Source: Gilliamella apicola (GTDB lineage: Bacteria; Pseudomonadota; Gammaproteobacteria; Enterobacterales; Orbaceae). From it: a stretch of DNA of 64,000 nucleotides. Both the position numbers and the translations under genes were made by a program. Positions 1 to 10,957 of the stretch are shown piece by piece. Within the stretch, counting starts at the first letter, position 1; every line of letters starts with the position of its first letter. The stretch spans positions 228,338-292,337 of the forward strand of contig NZ_QGLP01000003.1 of the NCBI RefSeq assembly GCF_003202915.1, given 5' to 3'. Below the pieces are notes generated by a model, which saw only the letters and a list, made by a program, of their open reading frames with translations, searched no databases and was not told the origin of the DNA.

Positions 1-110
1 GTGATTATTTAAAACTCTATTTCAAACATATAAATCAATATATTGAATCAGGGAAGATAGAACGTAATCTTTGGCTTGAAACATGTAATGAAATAAAAGG
101 AAAAAAATAA
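1..110 (+). CDS. 3' end of an unidentified gene
   Basis: An open frame enters from the left edge (codons from base 3) and ends with TAA at 108-110, giving about 35 C-terminal residues ending in CNEIKGKK. The stop codon shares its last A with the ATG of the next gene (TAATG), an arrangement typical of translationally coupled genes, so this is probably the preceding member of the same operon. Too little is present to assign a family. Confidence 0.55.
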   Translation, partial: DYLKLYFKHINQYIESGKIERNLWLETCNEIKGKK

Positions 111-799
111 TGAATAAAATTATAGTAACAATAACCCTATGTATCTCGATGATTTTAACTGGTTGTCAAAATTCTGGTGGCACAAGTTCTAAGGATGTCG
201 ATCCTACCTTAACTAAAAGTAATAGTGCCCAATTTTTTAGTAAATCAGCATGGCAATCTTGTGCAGTAGGTGCTGGAATAGGCGGTATTGGCTGTGTATT
301 ATTGGGTGGTAAAACCGGAACTTGTCTTGCTTCTGCCGCTGTCGGGTGTGGCGTATTGATGGGAGCAAATTACTATCTTGATACTAAACGTGCTGAATAT
401 GCCGATGCTGAAATGCGACTTGACGCTTACATTCAAGATGTTCAGCAAAATACCTATGAAGTTCAAGCGGTAACCGAAACCGCTAAAGCAGTATTAGATA
501 AAAATTTAGCGACACTTAAGACTTTAAATAAACAGATTAAGTCGCAAACTATGAATCAAACGCAAGCTAAGAATGAGTTAACCCAAATTGATGCCAATAT
601 TGCTTATTTAAAAGATAAATTATCTCGTATGCAAAAAGTCGAAAAAGATTGGGTTTCAATTGCAGCTCAAGAAAAACAATCAGGTGTAAATGTTTCAAAA
701 CTTGATAAACAAATTAACCAATTACATAAACAAATTGCCGTGCTTGAAAAGCAAGTCAATCTTGTTTCTCAACAACGTTCAGCAGTGAAGGTAAGCTAA
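110..799 (+). CDS. Predicted outer-membrane lipoprotein with glycine-rich segment and coiled coil
   Basis: The 229-residue protein starts with a lipoprotein signal peptide ending in the lipobox LTGC (Cys19). The residue after Cys is Gln, not Asp, which by the E. coli Lol rule predicts outer-membrane sorting. Residues about 50-90 form a Gly/Ala-rich hydrophobic stretch resembling a glycine zipper and containing several Cys. The rest, from about residue 95, is charged and Gln/Lys/Leu-rich with heptad character, predicting a long periplasmic coiled coil. The gene overlaps the preceding stop by one base and lies one base from the next lipoprotein gene, so the two are probably co-translated. I do not recognise the family. 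The context, with two membrane-anchored vWA proteins downstream, suggests a structural envelope role; this is inference. Confidence 0.8.
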   Translation: MNKIIVTITLCISMILTGCQNSGGTSSKDVDPTLTKSNSAQFFSKSAWQSCAVGAGIGGIGCVLLGGKTGTCLASAAVGCGVLMGANYYLDTKRAEYADAEMRLDAYIQDVQQNTYEVQAVTETAKAVLDKNLATLKTLNKQIKSQTMNQTQAKNELTQIDANIAYLKDKLSRMQKVEKDWVSIAAQEKQSGVNVSKLDKQINQLHKQIAVLEKQVNLVSQQRSAVKVS

Positions 800-800
800 T

Positions 801-1286
801 ATGAAGAAGATATCCCTTATTTTATTACTCAGTCCACTGGTTTTATTAACCGGTTGTACAACAACACCAGAACAATGTGATCCCACCAATACCAATATTG
901 GTATTATGGATAAAATTAGCTGTAACTATTCTGGGAATTATCAAGCGCGTATTGATAAAAAAGAACGGATATTAGAGGATGAAAAACGAGCTAATGCCCA
1001 GTTCCGAGAAATTTATGCAACCATTGAAAAACAGAAAAAATCAACGTCACTGAGTGTTAAACAGAAACAAGCACAGTTGCAAAAATTAAAAACTGAATTA
1101 ACTCAGCTGACCAAAGAAGTCAAAGAAAAAGCAAAAAATCGTGATGATTTACAAGCTCAAGTTAAAGATATTGAACAGCAAATGAATAAAGTTAATAATT
1201 CAAATGCGTCTGACATGGAAAAACAAGTTGAGTTAGATAAGTTAAATAAAAAACTTCAACAGCTACAGAAAGCTTTGAATATTTAA
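801..1286 (+). CDS. Small predicted lipoprotein with coiled coil
   Basis: The 161-residue protein has a lipoprotein signal peptide with lipobox LTGC (Cys19), followed by Thr, again compatible with outer-membrane sorting. After a short Cys-containing region (residues 20-45) nearly all the rest is Lys/Gln/Glu/Leu-rich and predicted to be a continuous coiled coil (about 50-160). It starts right after the stop of the previous lipoprotein gene, and both share the plan lipobox, short head, long coiled coil, so they may be partners forming a heteromeric filament or spacer. The family is not recognised and no enzymatic motif is visible. Confidence 0.8.
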   Translation: MKKISLILLLSPLVLLTGCTTTPEQCDPTNTNIGIMDKISCNYSGNYQARIDKKERILEDEKRANAQFREIYATIEKQKKSTSLSVKQKQAQLQKLKTELTQLTKEVKEKAKNRDDLQAQVKDIEQQMNKVNNSNASDMEKQVELDKLNKKLQQLQKALNI

Positions 1287-1347
1287 AGATAATCTGATTG
1301 TTGAATTAAACAACAGATTTAGTTAAACATAGGGAAATACAGAAACA

Positions 1348-2763
1348 ATGCAGCGAATAGCAAGAATTATATTTGATAATAGAGATTCAAATAAGCTCTC
1401 TTTATTAGAACAATATAATTCTTTGTTAGCATTGCTAAGAAAAAATTTAACAGAACGAACCTTTTCAATTTTAGGACAACCTAAGTTAATTGATAATAAT
1501 CAATATATTGGTTGGCATAGTCACCTTGAAGGGCAACCTATTTTACTTAATAATATTGAAAACGAGGAGCATAAACAGCAGATAGAAAAAACCTTGCATA
1601 CTCGCATTAATGATATTGAATTAGCGATTAAATCGATGTCTTTAACCAACGAGGAGCGGGCTTTAATCTCAAGTTGGTTACCAAGAATTAAAAGTTTAGG
1701 TAATAGCATTTATGTGATCAATGATGAACCTGTTATTGTAAATACTTTAGAAGAACCTATTTTACCTAAATCTCCTGTAACACCGCTACCCCCACAAAAA
1801 TCATTCTGGCGATGGTGGTATTGGCTACTACTTGCATTGTTTATAATTGGATTGCTTGCTTTTCTTTGGTACTTCTTCTGCCCATACGGTAAAGAAAAAA
1901 CGCCAGAACCAATAGTAGTTCAAAATGTTGAAGAGCCTCAAACTGTAGCAAATCCAATTGTTGAACCACCAAAAGAGCCAGAAATAAAGCCGATACCGCA
2001 AGAGGTTGAACCCGTTGTTGAACCTAAATCTGAACCTGCGCCGGCACCCGTTGAGGAAGTTAAAAATTGTATATCTAAAGAAAATGTCACCAATAATAAA
2101 GACGCGCCTAAAATGGTAATGATATTTGATAATTCAGCTTCAATGACGATAACATTAATGGAGTCACAGGCAAGTATTAATAGGTATTTAAATGCTAATT
2201 TTGATGCGATGAGTGAAGAAGAAGCGGATGCTTATGAAAGAAGGATGACACGTTTACCTAATCGTTTATCAAAGAGTAAAGAAGTGGCATTATCTAGCAT
2301 TGATAAAATACAACAAAACATAGATATTTCACTTGTGACCTTAACCAGTTGTCCTGCAGCACAAACAACGCCATTTTACGGTTATCAAAATAGAAATAAA
2401 CTAAAAAATAAAATTAAACGATTAAGTCCGTTGGAGTATAACAGTGCGACTCCATTATACAATGGGGTTAAACAGGCAAGTAAACTACTTGATGGCGTTA
2501 ATCGAGATGATTATATTTTAATTATTAGTGATGGCGAGGATAATTGTACTCGTGCCAATATTTGTACTCTTGCTAATAAAATTGCTAAAGAAAAACCACG
2601 TCTAAAAATCAATATTGTTGATATTGCAGGTGAACATAAAATAGATTGCGTTGCCAAAAGTACAGGTGGAAATGTTTACATCGCTAAAAACCCAACACAG
2701 CTTATTAATCAAATGAATAGTGCAGTTTCTAATATGGATATTAGTAAGCCTATTTGTGAATAA
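1348..2763 (+). CDS. Membrane-anchored von Willebrand factor A domain protein, copy 1
   Basis: The 471-residue protein has an N-terminal domain (about 1-135) I do not recognise, one transmembrane helix at about 154-177 flanked by Trp/Lys, a Pro/Glu-rich linker (about 185-238) and a C-terminal vWA domain (about 250-465). The MIDAS motif DxSxS is intact (Asp261, Ser263, Ser265), as are a later TPLY Thr and an ISDGED acidic loop. No signal peptide precedes the helix, so the likely topology is N-in, C-out. Cys residues of the C-terminal part (in NCIS, TSCP, DNCTRANIC, IDC and the C-terminal IC) recur in the paralogue, which suggests disulfides in an oxidising compartment. vWA domains usually mediate metal-dependent protein contacts. 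Its partner here is unknown, with the upstream lipoproteins the obvious candidates. Confidence 0.85.
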   Translation: MQRIARIIFDNRDSNKLSLLEQYNSLLALLRKNLTERTFSILGQPKLIDNNQYIGWHSHLEGQPILLNNIENEEHKQQIEKTLHTRINDIELAIKSMSLTNEERALISSWLPRIKSLGNSIYVINDEPVIVNTLEEPILPKSPVTPLPPQKSFWRWWYWLLLALFIIGLLAFLWYFFCPYGKEKTPEPIVVQNVEEPQTVANPIVEPPKEPEIKPIPQEVEPVVEPKSEPAPAPVEEVKNCISKENVTNNKDAPKMVMIFDNSASMTITLMESQASINRYLNANFDAMSEEEADAYERRMTRLPNRLSKSKEVALSSIDKIQQNIDISLVTLTSCPAAQTTPFYGYQNRNKLKNKIKRLSPLEYNSATPLYNGVKQASKLLDGVNRDDYILIISDGEDNCTRANICTLANKIAKEKPRLKINIVDIAGEHKIDCVAKSTGGNVYIAKNPTQLINQMNSAVSNMDISKPICE

Positions 2764-2819
2764 AATATTATAGTAATTTTTTCAAACTACCGGTTTAGTA
2801 ATAAGGAATAAGTTTAAAG

Positions 2820-4316
2820 ATGCAAAGAATAACTCGCATTGCTTTTGATCATAATAACTTAAATAAGATACAGTTATTAGAACAGTATAGTTCTTTGCTT
2901 TCAATACTTAAACCCCACCTAACTGCACGGACTTATTCAATTTTTGCTGTGCCAAAGTTAATTGAAAACAACCAATACCTAGGTTGGTACACCAATCTTG
3001 AAGGGCAACCTGTCTTACTCAATGATATAAGCAATGCGTCTCATAAAGTTAAAATTGAACAAATTTTAACGACTCGGATTAATGATATTGAAACTACAGT
3101 AAAATTAATTCCTTTAACTGATGAACAAAAAACGGTAGTTTCTTCTTGGTTAACAAGGATCAAACATTCCGTGGATCATGTCTATGTGATTAATGATGAG
3201 CCAGTCATTGTCGATGCCTTTGAGCCGGTTATATTACCTCAAACTCCAGTTGCCCCAGCAATAGTGCCAAAACCTTTTTGGAAATGGTGGTATACCTTAA
3301 TTTTAGCTCTACTTTTATTAGCCGTGTTAGGATTAGTATGGTACTTTTTTAATCCTTTTAAAGAGCCTAAAAAAGTAGAACCGCTAATTGTACCGGCTGT
3401 TACAAAGCAAGTGGAAGAGATACAACCTGTTGAAGAAAAAAAACCGGAACCGATTGTTGAGTTACTAAAAGAACCTGAACCAGTTGCTATGCCACAACCA
3501 GAGCTTGAAGTAACACCACAGCCTCAGGTTCCTGAACCTGAACCTCAACCTCAACCACCTGTGGTTACCCCTGAACCGAAACCAAAAGTAAAAAATCCAG
3601 TGAATTGTATTACTAAAGAAGAGTTAGTAAAAAATAGTAATCCATCTAAAATGGCCTTAATATTCGATAATTCATTATCGATGACGGTAACTTTAGCCGA
3701 ATCTCCATTAGAAGTTGGGAAATATTTCAATTATTTAACTTATGGTTATCCAAGAAATATGTCTCAGCTAGAAAAAATTAATTATGACAAACGAATGACG
3801 CGCTTGCCAACTCGTTTATCAACTAGCAAAAAAGTTGCACTTTCAAGTATTGATAAAATACAGCAAAATATTAATATTTCATTAGTTGCGCTTAATAGTT
3901 GCCCAGCAGCCGATACAACCCCTTTTTATAGTTATTCAAATAGATCGGCATTGAAAAGTAAAATTAATCGATTAACGCCAAGTGGAGCTGGTGGTGGTGG
4001 AACACCGCTTTATAGCGGGTTACAAAAAGCCAGCCAGATGCTTGATGGGGTAAAACGTAATGATTACATTCTTATAATTAGTGATGGGGATGATAACTGT
4101 ACTCGAGCGAATATTTGTACTCTTGCTAATCATATAGCAGCTAAACAACCTCGTTTAAAGATCAATATTGTAGATATTGCTGGAGAGCACAAAATAGATT
4201 GTATCGCTAATGTTACAGGAGGCAAAGTGTATATTGCTCAAAGCCCTAACGATATGATTAAACAAATGAATAAAGCTGTTGCTGATCTCAAGATTAATCG
4301 ACCGGTTTGCCAATAA
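2820..4316 (+). CDS. Membrane-anchored von Willebrand factor A domain protein, copy 2
   Basis: The 498-residue paralogue of the preceding gene has the same architecture: N-terminal cytoplasmic domain, TM helix at about 154-177, Pro/Glu/Gln-rich linker (about 185-260, longer than in copy 1) and vWA domain with DxSxS (Asp283, Ser285, Ser287). The N-terminal domains align without gaps over about 150 residues (shared NQYxGW and LEGQP motifs), and the vWA domains share long identical blocks such as CTRANICTLAN and KINIVDIAGEHKIDC. This is a clear tandem duplication. Copy 2 has a GAGGGG stretch before the TPLY motif that copy 1 lacks. A 56-base gap without a terminator separates the genes, so co-transcription is likely. 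The function is unknown; a heterodimer with copy 1 is plausible. Confidence 0.85.
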   Translation: MQRITRIAFDHNNLNKIQLLEQYSSLLSILKPHLTARTYSIFAVPKLIENNQYLGWYTNLEGQPVLLNDISNASHKVKIEQILTTRINDIETTVKLIPLTDEQKTVVSSWLTRIKHSVDHVYVINDEPVIVDAFEPVILPQTPVAPAIVPKPFWKWWYTLILALLLLAVLGLVWYFFNPFKEPKKVEPLIVPAVTKQVEEIQPVEEKKPEPIVELLKEPEPVAMPQPELEVTPQPQVPEPEPQPQPPVVTPEPKPKVKNPVNCITKEELVKNSNPSKMALIFDNSLSMTVTLAESPLEVGKYFNYLTYGYPRNMSQLEKINYDKRMTRLPTRLSTSKKVALSSIDKIQQNINISLVALNSCPAADTTPFYSYSNRSALKSKINRLTPSGAGGGGTPLYSGLQKASQMLDGVKRNDYILIISDGDDNCTRANICTLANHIAAKQPRLKINIVDIAGEHKIDCIANVTGGKVYIAQSPNDMIKQMNKAVADLKINRPVCQ

Positions 4317-4748
4317 CTAACTGTCACTTATGAAATCAAACTATAATCAGTAGTAGCTCAGTCTTAATCTGCCAAAAAAGCTGGGCAAAAAGTCATTCAG
4401 GCTAAAATAGTAGTCGGTATTCATGGCATCGATCTATTTAAACAGCCGTGTTAATAACCTTACGGTATTATGGCCTATGGTAGCGATATTTGTATCGTTT
4501 TTCTTATTAACATCTAACTGTAATCAATTTCTGATTTAAACTGATAATGTCCTGTTTTAGGTCAGGATGATTTTAGATTGCCGATAACCTTTACTTTGTT
4601 TTTGATTATTGGGATTTGGCGGTAAAAATAATTGATAAGTCTATACCGCCTCACGGCTATTTAAACTTAGTGTTTTTACAATTAAATATTTTATTAATAA
4701 AATAGCGGAAAAAACCAGACGTTGTGTCTGGTTTTTTTGTTTAATTTA
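4317..4748 (+). other. Intergenic region between the vWA operon and gyrB
   Basis: These 432 bases between convergent genes contain no convincing coding frame. Visible structure: a 7-bp perfect inverted repeat GGCGGTA/TACCGCC at 4618-4624 and 4644-4650 (19-base loop, no T-tract) and the gyrB-side terminator hairpin at 4713-4733. The stretch 4350-4520 is less AT-rich than typical spacers here and may be a decayed gene, but I could not identify a family in any frame. Confidence 0.5.
4711..4739 (-). terminator. Rho-independent terminator of the dnaA-gyrB operon
   Basis: An 8-bp stem AACCAGAC/GTCTGGTT with a 5-base loop has a T-run on both strands, so it can terminate transcription from gyrB (minus) and also read-through from the plus-strand vWA operon. 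Confidence 0.8.
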
Positions 4749-7172
<2,424 letters not shown>

Positions 7173-7202
7173 TTATTTGGTTATTTATAGCATTTTGTAT
7201 AT

Positions 7203-8273
7203 TTAAGAGATTATACCAGAATTTATGTGGAAAATCTTATCATTTTCATCGATCATATGGGTAATTTGCGCCTGATTAACTGCGGTAATAAAAACTTGAG
7301 AATTGGCTGATTTTAATCGTTTAGCTAATAAGTTTCGTTTATTTTGATCGAGCTCAGAAGCAAAGTCATCAATTAAATAAATACAGGATTGCCCCGTTTT
7401 TTCTGAAAAGTATTCACCTTGAGACAATCGTAATGCGCACATAACTAATTTTAACTGTCCTCGAGATAATAAATCTTCTACTGGAATATTATCTACTCGT
7501 AATTTTAGATCTGCTTTGTGGGGACCTAACGAGGTATAATTAATAAACTTATCTCTTTCAAATTGTCTATATAATATATCTGCATAAGGGGTACCATATT
7601 CCCAACCTTGATAATATTGGCAGTTTAGTTGATATTCAGGGAGAAAATCATGGCAAGTCTCTATAATTTGAGGAAATATATTTTGGCAATAATTGGCTCT
7701 AAGATCGCCGATCTTTTCGGCTATTGGAGCCAACTCTTTGTCCCAAGGTAATAATTGGTTATAGTTTGATGACAGTTTTAATAAGGCATTACGCTGTTTA
7801 AAAAGACGCTTTAAATTATTCCAAAGTGATACAAATTCAGGATAATGATGAAAACAGCCCCAATCTATAAAAGATCGACGATATTTTGGCCCACCAGTAA
7901 GTAAATCAAATCCTTCTGGCGTAATTAGTTGAATGGGTAATAACTTAGCTAAGTCTGTTAAGCGAAATCCTTCATCTCCATCAATTTTTATCGTATTCTC
8001 GTTATGGCGTGTTTTTGATAAACCAATTGTTCGCGTTTGTTGTGAAGATTCAATTTGGCTAAACAATACTAACTCTGGTTTTTCATGTTGTATAATTCGA
8101 TTAGATTGTATATGTCTAAAAGCTCGACCATGGCCAAGCATATAAATTGCCTCAAGCAGGCTGGTTTTTCCACTACCATTATCGCCAACTATATAATTAA
8201 AGTGATTGGATAATGATAATTCAGCATAATCAATATTTCGAAAGTGATGAATTTTGATTTGAGAAAGTGTCAT
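7203..8273 (-). CDS. recF: DNA replication and repair protein RecF
   Basis: RecF (356 residues; E. coli 357) is an SMC-like ABC ATPase that binds ssDNA/dsDNA junctions and helps RecOR load RecA at gaps. Walker A is GDNGSGKTS near the N-terminus, after the family opening LSQIKIHHFRNI. The ABC signature is in LSRGQLKLVMCALRLSQGE and Walker B in CIYLIDDFASELD, near the C-terminus. It lies 47 bases downstream of dnaN in the canonical order. Confidence 0.98.
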   Translation of the reverse strand: MTLSQIKIHHFRNIDYAELSLSNHFNYIVGDNGSGKTSLLEAIYMLGHGRAFRHIQSNRIIQHEKPELVLFSQIESSQQTRTIGLSKTRHNENTIKIDGDEGFRLTDLAKLLPIQLITPEGFDLLTGGPKYRRSFIDWGCFHHYPEFVSLWNNLKRLFKQRNALLKLSSNYNQLLPWDKELAPIAEKIGDLRANYCQNIFPQIIETCHDFLPEYQLNCQYYQGWEYGTPYADILYRQFERDKFINYTSLGPHKADLKLRVDNIPVEDLLSRGQLKLVMCALRLSQGEYFSEKTGQSCIYLIDDFASELDQNKRNLLAKRLKSANSQVFITAVNQAQITHMIDENDKIFHINSGIIS

Positions 8274-8320
8274 GTTGCTAAAGTTTCCGGCCTAAGCCGG
8301 AAGTTTTAAATGGTTAGTAA

Positions 8321-9424
8321 TTATAAGCGCATAGGCATAACAACATAAGTTGCCGATTGATTGTTAATATCTTCAATTTGCACACTTGATGTGGCGTCGG
8401 TTAACAATAATTGAACACAATCACATTTTAAGGTGTTTAATATATCCAACAAATAAGTTACATTAAAACCAATTTCCAACTCTTGCGATTCATATTTTAC
8501 ATCAATCACTTCTTCAGCTTCTTCTTGCTCAGGGTTGTTAGCCGTAATCTTTATCTGATTGCTATGTACATATAATCTTATGCCTCGAAATTTTTCATTT
8601 GAAAGAATGGCAACTCGGGATAATGCATTTCTCAGTTCTTCACATGATACTTCCAGTGGTTTATCCGGATTTCGTGGCATTACACGTTTATAATCAGGAA
8701 ATTTGCCATCAATGAGTTTTGAGGTAAAAGTGAAATCGCCAAGACTAACGCGTAAATTATTATTACCAATTTGCATGTTAACGAGTTCATCATTATCAGC
8801 CACAAGTTTTGCAAGCTCAATTACCCCTTTTCTTGGTAAAATCACTGAACAGGTTTCAGATATGTCTTGACCAACTGGTTGAGCACATACCGCTAATCGA
8901 TGCCCATCGGTGGCAACTGTTTTTAATAAACCATCTTCAATCTCAAATAGCATACCGTTTAAATAATATCTTACATCCTGATTAGCCATTGAGAATTGCA
9001 CTGCATCAATAAGTCGTTTGATGGTTTTTTGCGGTATAGAAAGTTCAACATCACTTTGCCAATTTTCTAAATTAGGAAAATCAGAAGCCGGTAATGTGGC
9101 TAATGAAAATTTACTTCGACCAGATTGAATAATTAATCGATTATCATCAACACTTATCGATATTTGCGCATCATTAGGAAGATTTCGACAGATATCAAGA
9201 AACTTTCTCGCAGGAACAGTCGTTGCACCCGCTTCACAAGGTTCGGTTAAAAGAATGTGAGATATCATTTCAATTTCTAGATCTGTACCCGTCATGGATA
9301 GCGTGTTTTCACTCACTTGTAGTAATAAATTACCTAAAATGGGTAAAGTAGGGCGACTACCTAATGGTGCACTAACCAGTTGCAATGGTTTGATAAGTTT
9401 TTCACGATCTATAATAAATTTCAT
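8321..9424 (-). CDS. dnaN: DNA polymerase III sliding clamp (beta subunit)
   Basis: The 367-residue protein (E. coli 366) matches the beta clamp, a ring-shaped dimer of three repeated domains that tethers DNA polymerase III to DNA. The N-terminus MKFIIDREKLIKPLQLV, the internal GRSKFSLATLPASDFPN and the C-terminal YVVMPMRL, which lines the hydrophobic partner-binding cleft, are family hallmarks. It starts 15 bases after the dnaA stop, so it is co-transcribed with dnaA. Confidence 0.99.
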   Translation of the reverse strand: MKFIIDREKLIKPLQLVSAPLGSRPTLPILGNLLLQVSENTLSMTGTDLEIEMISHILLTEPCEAGATTVPARKFLDICRNLPNDAQISISVDDNRLIIQSGRSKFSLATLPASDFPNLENWQSDVELSIPQKTIKRLIDAVQFSMANQDVRYYLNGMLFEIEDGLLKTVATDGHRLAVCAQPVGQDISETCSVILPRKGVIELAKLVADNDELVNMQIGNNNLRVSLGDFTFTSKLIDGKFPDYKRVMPRNPDKPLEVSCEELRNALSRVAILSNEKFRGIRLYVHSNQIKITANNPEQEEAEEVIDVKYESQELEIGFNVTYLLDILNTLKCDCVQLLLTDATSSVQIEDINNQSATYVVMPMRL

Positions 9425-9439
9425 AGTGTTAATTCTTTT

Positions 9440-10795
9440 TTAGGTTGATAATGTTCGAATTAAATTGGAATAATCCTCTTTAATATCATTGCTTTCTTCT
9501 TTTAACTCTGCGATCTTCCGGCATGCATGTAATACTGTTGTATGATCTCTTCCACCAAAACCATCACCAATTTCAGGAAGGCTTTTATTGGTTAGCTCTT
9601 TGGCTAACGCCATTGCAACTTGCCTTGGTCTTGCCACAGAGCGAGAACGACGTTTAGATAGTAAGTCAGAAACTTTAATTTTATAATATTCAGCAACCGT
9701 TTTTTGAATATTTTCAATAGTAATCAATTTTTCTTGTAAGGCAAGTAAATCTTTCAAGGCATCTTTGACAAAATCAATAGTGATAGATTTACCGGTAAAA
9801 TTGGCATTGGCAATAACCCGATTAAGCGCACCTTCTAATTCCCGGACGTTTGATCGTAATCGTTTAGCGATGAAAAAAGCGACCTCTTCAGGTAGTTTTA
9901 TTTTATTTCCTTCTGCTTTTTTCATTAAAATCGCAACGCGAGTCTCAAGCTCTGGTGGTTCAATAGCAATGGTTAATCCCCAGCCGAATCTAGATTTCAA
10001 ACGATCTTCAACACCATCAATTTCTTTCGGATAACGATCAGAGGTTAAGATAATTTGTTGGTTACCTTCTAATAATGCGTTAAATGTATGAAAGAACTCT
10101 TCCTGTGAACGCTCTTTATTTGCAAAAAATTGAATATCATCAATAAGTAGAGCATCAACGGAGCGATAATAATTTTTAAATTCTTCAATAGCATTATTTT
10201 GTAAAGCTTTTACCATATCTTGAACGAAACGTTCGGAATGCATATAAACCACTTTAGCATTAGCTTTGCCAGCCATAATTTCATTGCCAACGGCATGTAA
10301 TAAATGTGTTTTACCTAAACCAGTAGAACCATATAAAAATAGGGGATTATAAGCTTTACCTGGATTCTCGGCGACTTGTTTAGCTGCTGCCACCGCTAGT
10401 TGATTGGATTTACCCTCAACAAAACTATTAAATGTATGTTTATGATTAATACCTGAATAATAAGTGTGATTATTACTCTCTTTGGTTGTCTTCCAAGAAG
10501 GTACAATATCGGATTTAGATTGGTTAGTTTCAGATTTATTTTCTTCAGATAAAGTTGAACCGACTTCCAAAGATAACTTTAATGAATCATTATCTAACAG
10601 TTTATTCAACAATTGAGAAATAGTAGTTAGATATTTATTTTTAACCCAATCTAATACGAATCTGTTTGGCGCATAAATATAGAGTTTGTTCTCAATCATC
10701 TCCACTTGCAACGGTCTAATCCATAAATTGAATTCCGTTGTCGGAAGTACTTCTTGTAATTGAGAAATACAATCTTGCCAAATAGCGTTAGGCAC
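9440..10795 (-). CDS. dnaA: Chromosomal replication initiator protein DnaA
   Basis: DnaA (451 residues; E. coli 467) is the AAA+ initiator that binds DnaA boxes and melts oriC. Domain I spans about 1-80. The domain II linker is short and polar (about 85-115), which accounts for the reduced length. The AAA+ core has Walker [11 protein letters not shown] and Walker B LLIDDIQF, and domain IV carries the DNA-binding signature [14 protein letters not shown]. The start codon is GTG, as in E. coli, preceded by AAGGAG. A perfect DnaA box lies in its promoter, which predicts autoregulation. Confidence 0.99.
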   Translation of the reverse strand: MPNAIWQDCISQLQEVLPTTEFNLWIRPLQVEMIENKLYIYAPNRFVLDWVKNKYLTTISQLLNKLLDNDSLKLSLEVGSTLSEENKSETNQSKSDIVPSWKTTKESNNHTYYSGINHKHTFNSFVEGKSNQLAVAAAKQVAENPGKAYNPLFLYGSTGLGKTHLLHAVGNEIMAGKANAKVVYMHSERFVQDMVKALQNNAIEEFKNYYRSVDALLIDDIQFFANKERSQEEFFHTFNALLEGNQQIILTSDRYPKEIDGVEDRLKSRFGWGLTIAIEPPELETRVAILMKKAEGNKIKLPEEVAFFIAKRLRSNVRELEGALNRVIANANFTGKSITIDFVKDALKDLLALQEKLITIENIQKTVAEYYKIKVSDLLSKRRSRSVARPRQVAMALAKELTNKSLPEIGDGFGGRDHTTVLHACRKIAELKEESNDIKEDYSNLIRTLST

Positions 10796-10834
10796 GGTTA
10801 CTCCTTTAATTGGGATACTAACAATATTAAAATA

Positions 10835-10857
10835 ATTATAATCTTTTTTGTGGATAA
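10835..10857 (-). promoter_or_regulatory. dnaA promoter with perfect DnaA box
   Basis: On the minus strand the DnaA box TTATCCACA (10857-10849, consensus match) lies 8 bases upstream of a TATAAT -10 hexamer (10840-10835), about 40 bases before the dnaA GTG start. No good -35 hexamer is visible. A box between the -35 and -10 positions fits autorepression by DnaA. I saw only this one consensus box in the intergenic region, so it does not by itself mark oriC. Confidence 0.7.
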
Positions 10858-10910
10858 TTTATAGAGTCTAAGTAAGCTATTAATCAATTACTAACATAAT
10901 TAATAAATGA

Positions 10911-10934
10911 AAAAACCCAGCCGAAGCTGGGTTT
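10911..10934 (-). terminator. Rho-independent terminator of ompA
   Basis: The stem AACCCAGC/GCTGGGTT is closed by a short loop and, read on the minus strand, is followed by a run of T. It lies 24 bases after the ompA stop and separates ompA from the downstream dnaA promoter. Confidence 0.85.
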
Positions 10935-10957
10935 AAAGGCATAATTAATAACAAAAA

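Noticed and set aside
4352..4420. TAGCTCAGT resembling a tRNA D-arm (4354-4362)
   Set aside because: No matching acceptor stem, anticodon arm or TTCRA T-loop follows at tRNA distances.
10796..10957. Chromosome origin (oriC) upstream of dnaA
   Set aside because: Only one consensus DnaA box and no repeated AT-rich 13-mers are evident; the spacer is filled by the dnaA promoter and the ompA terminator.
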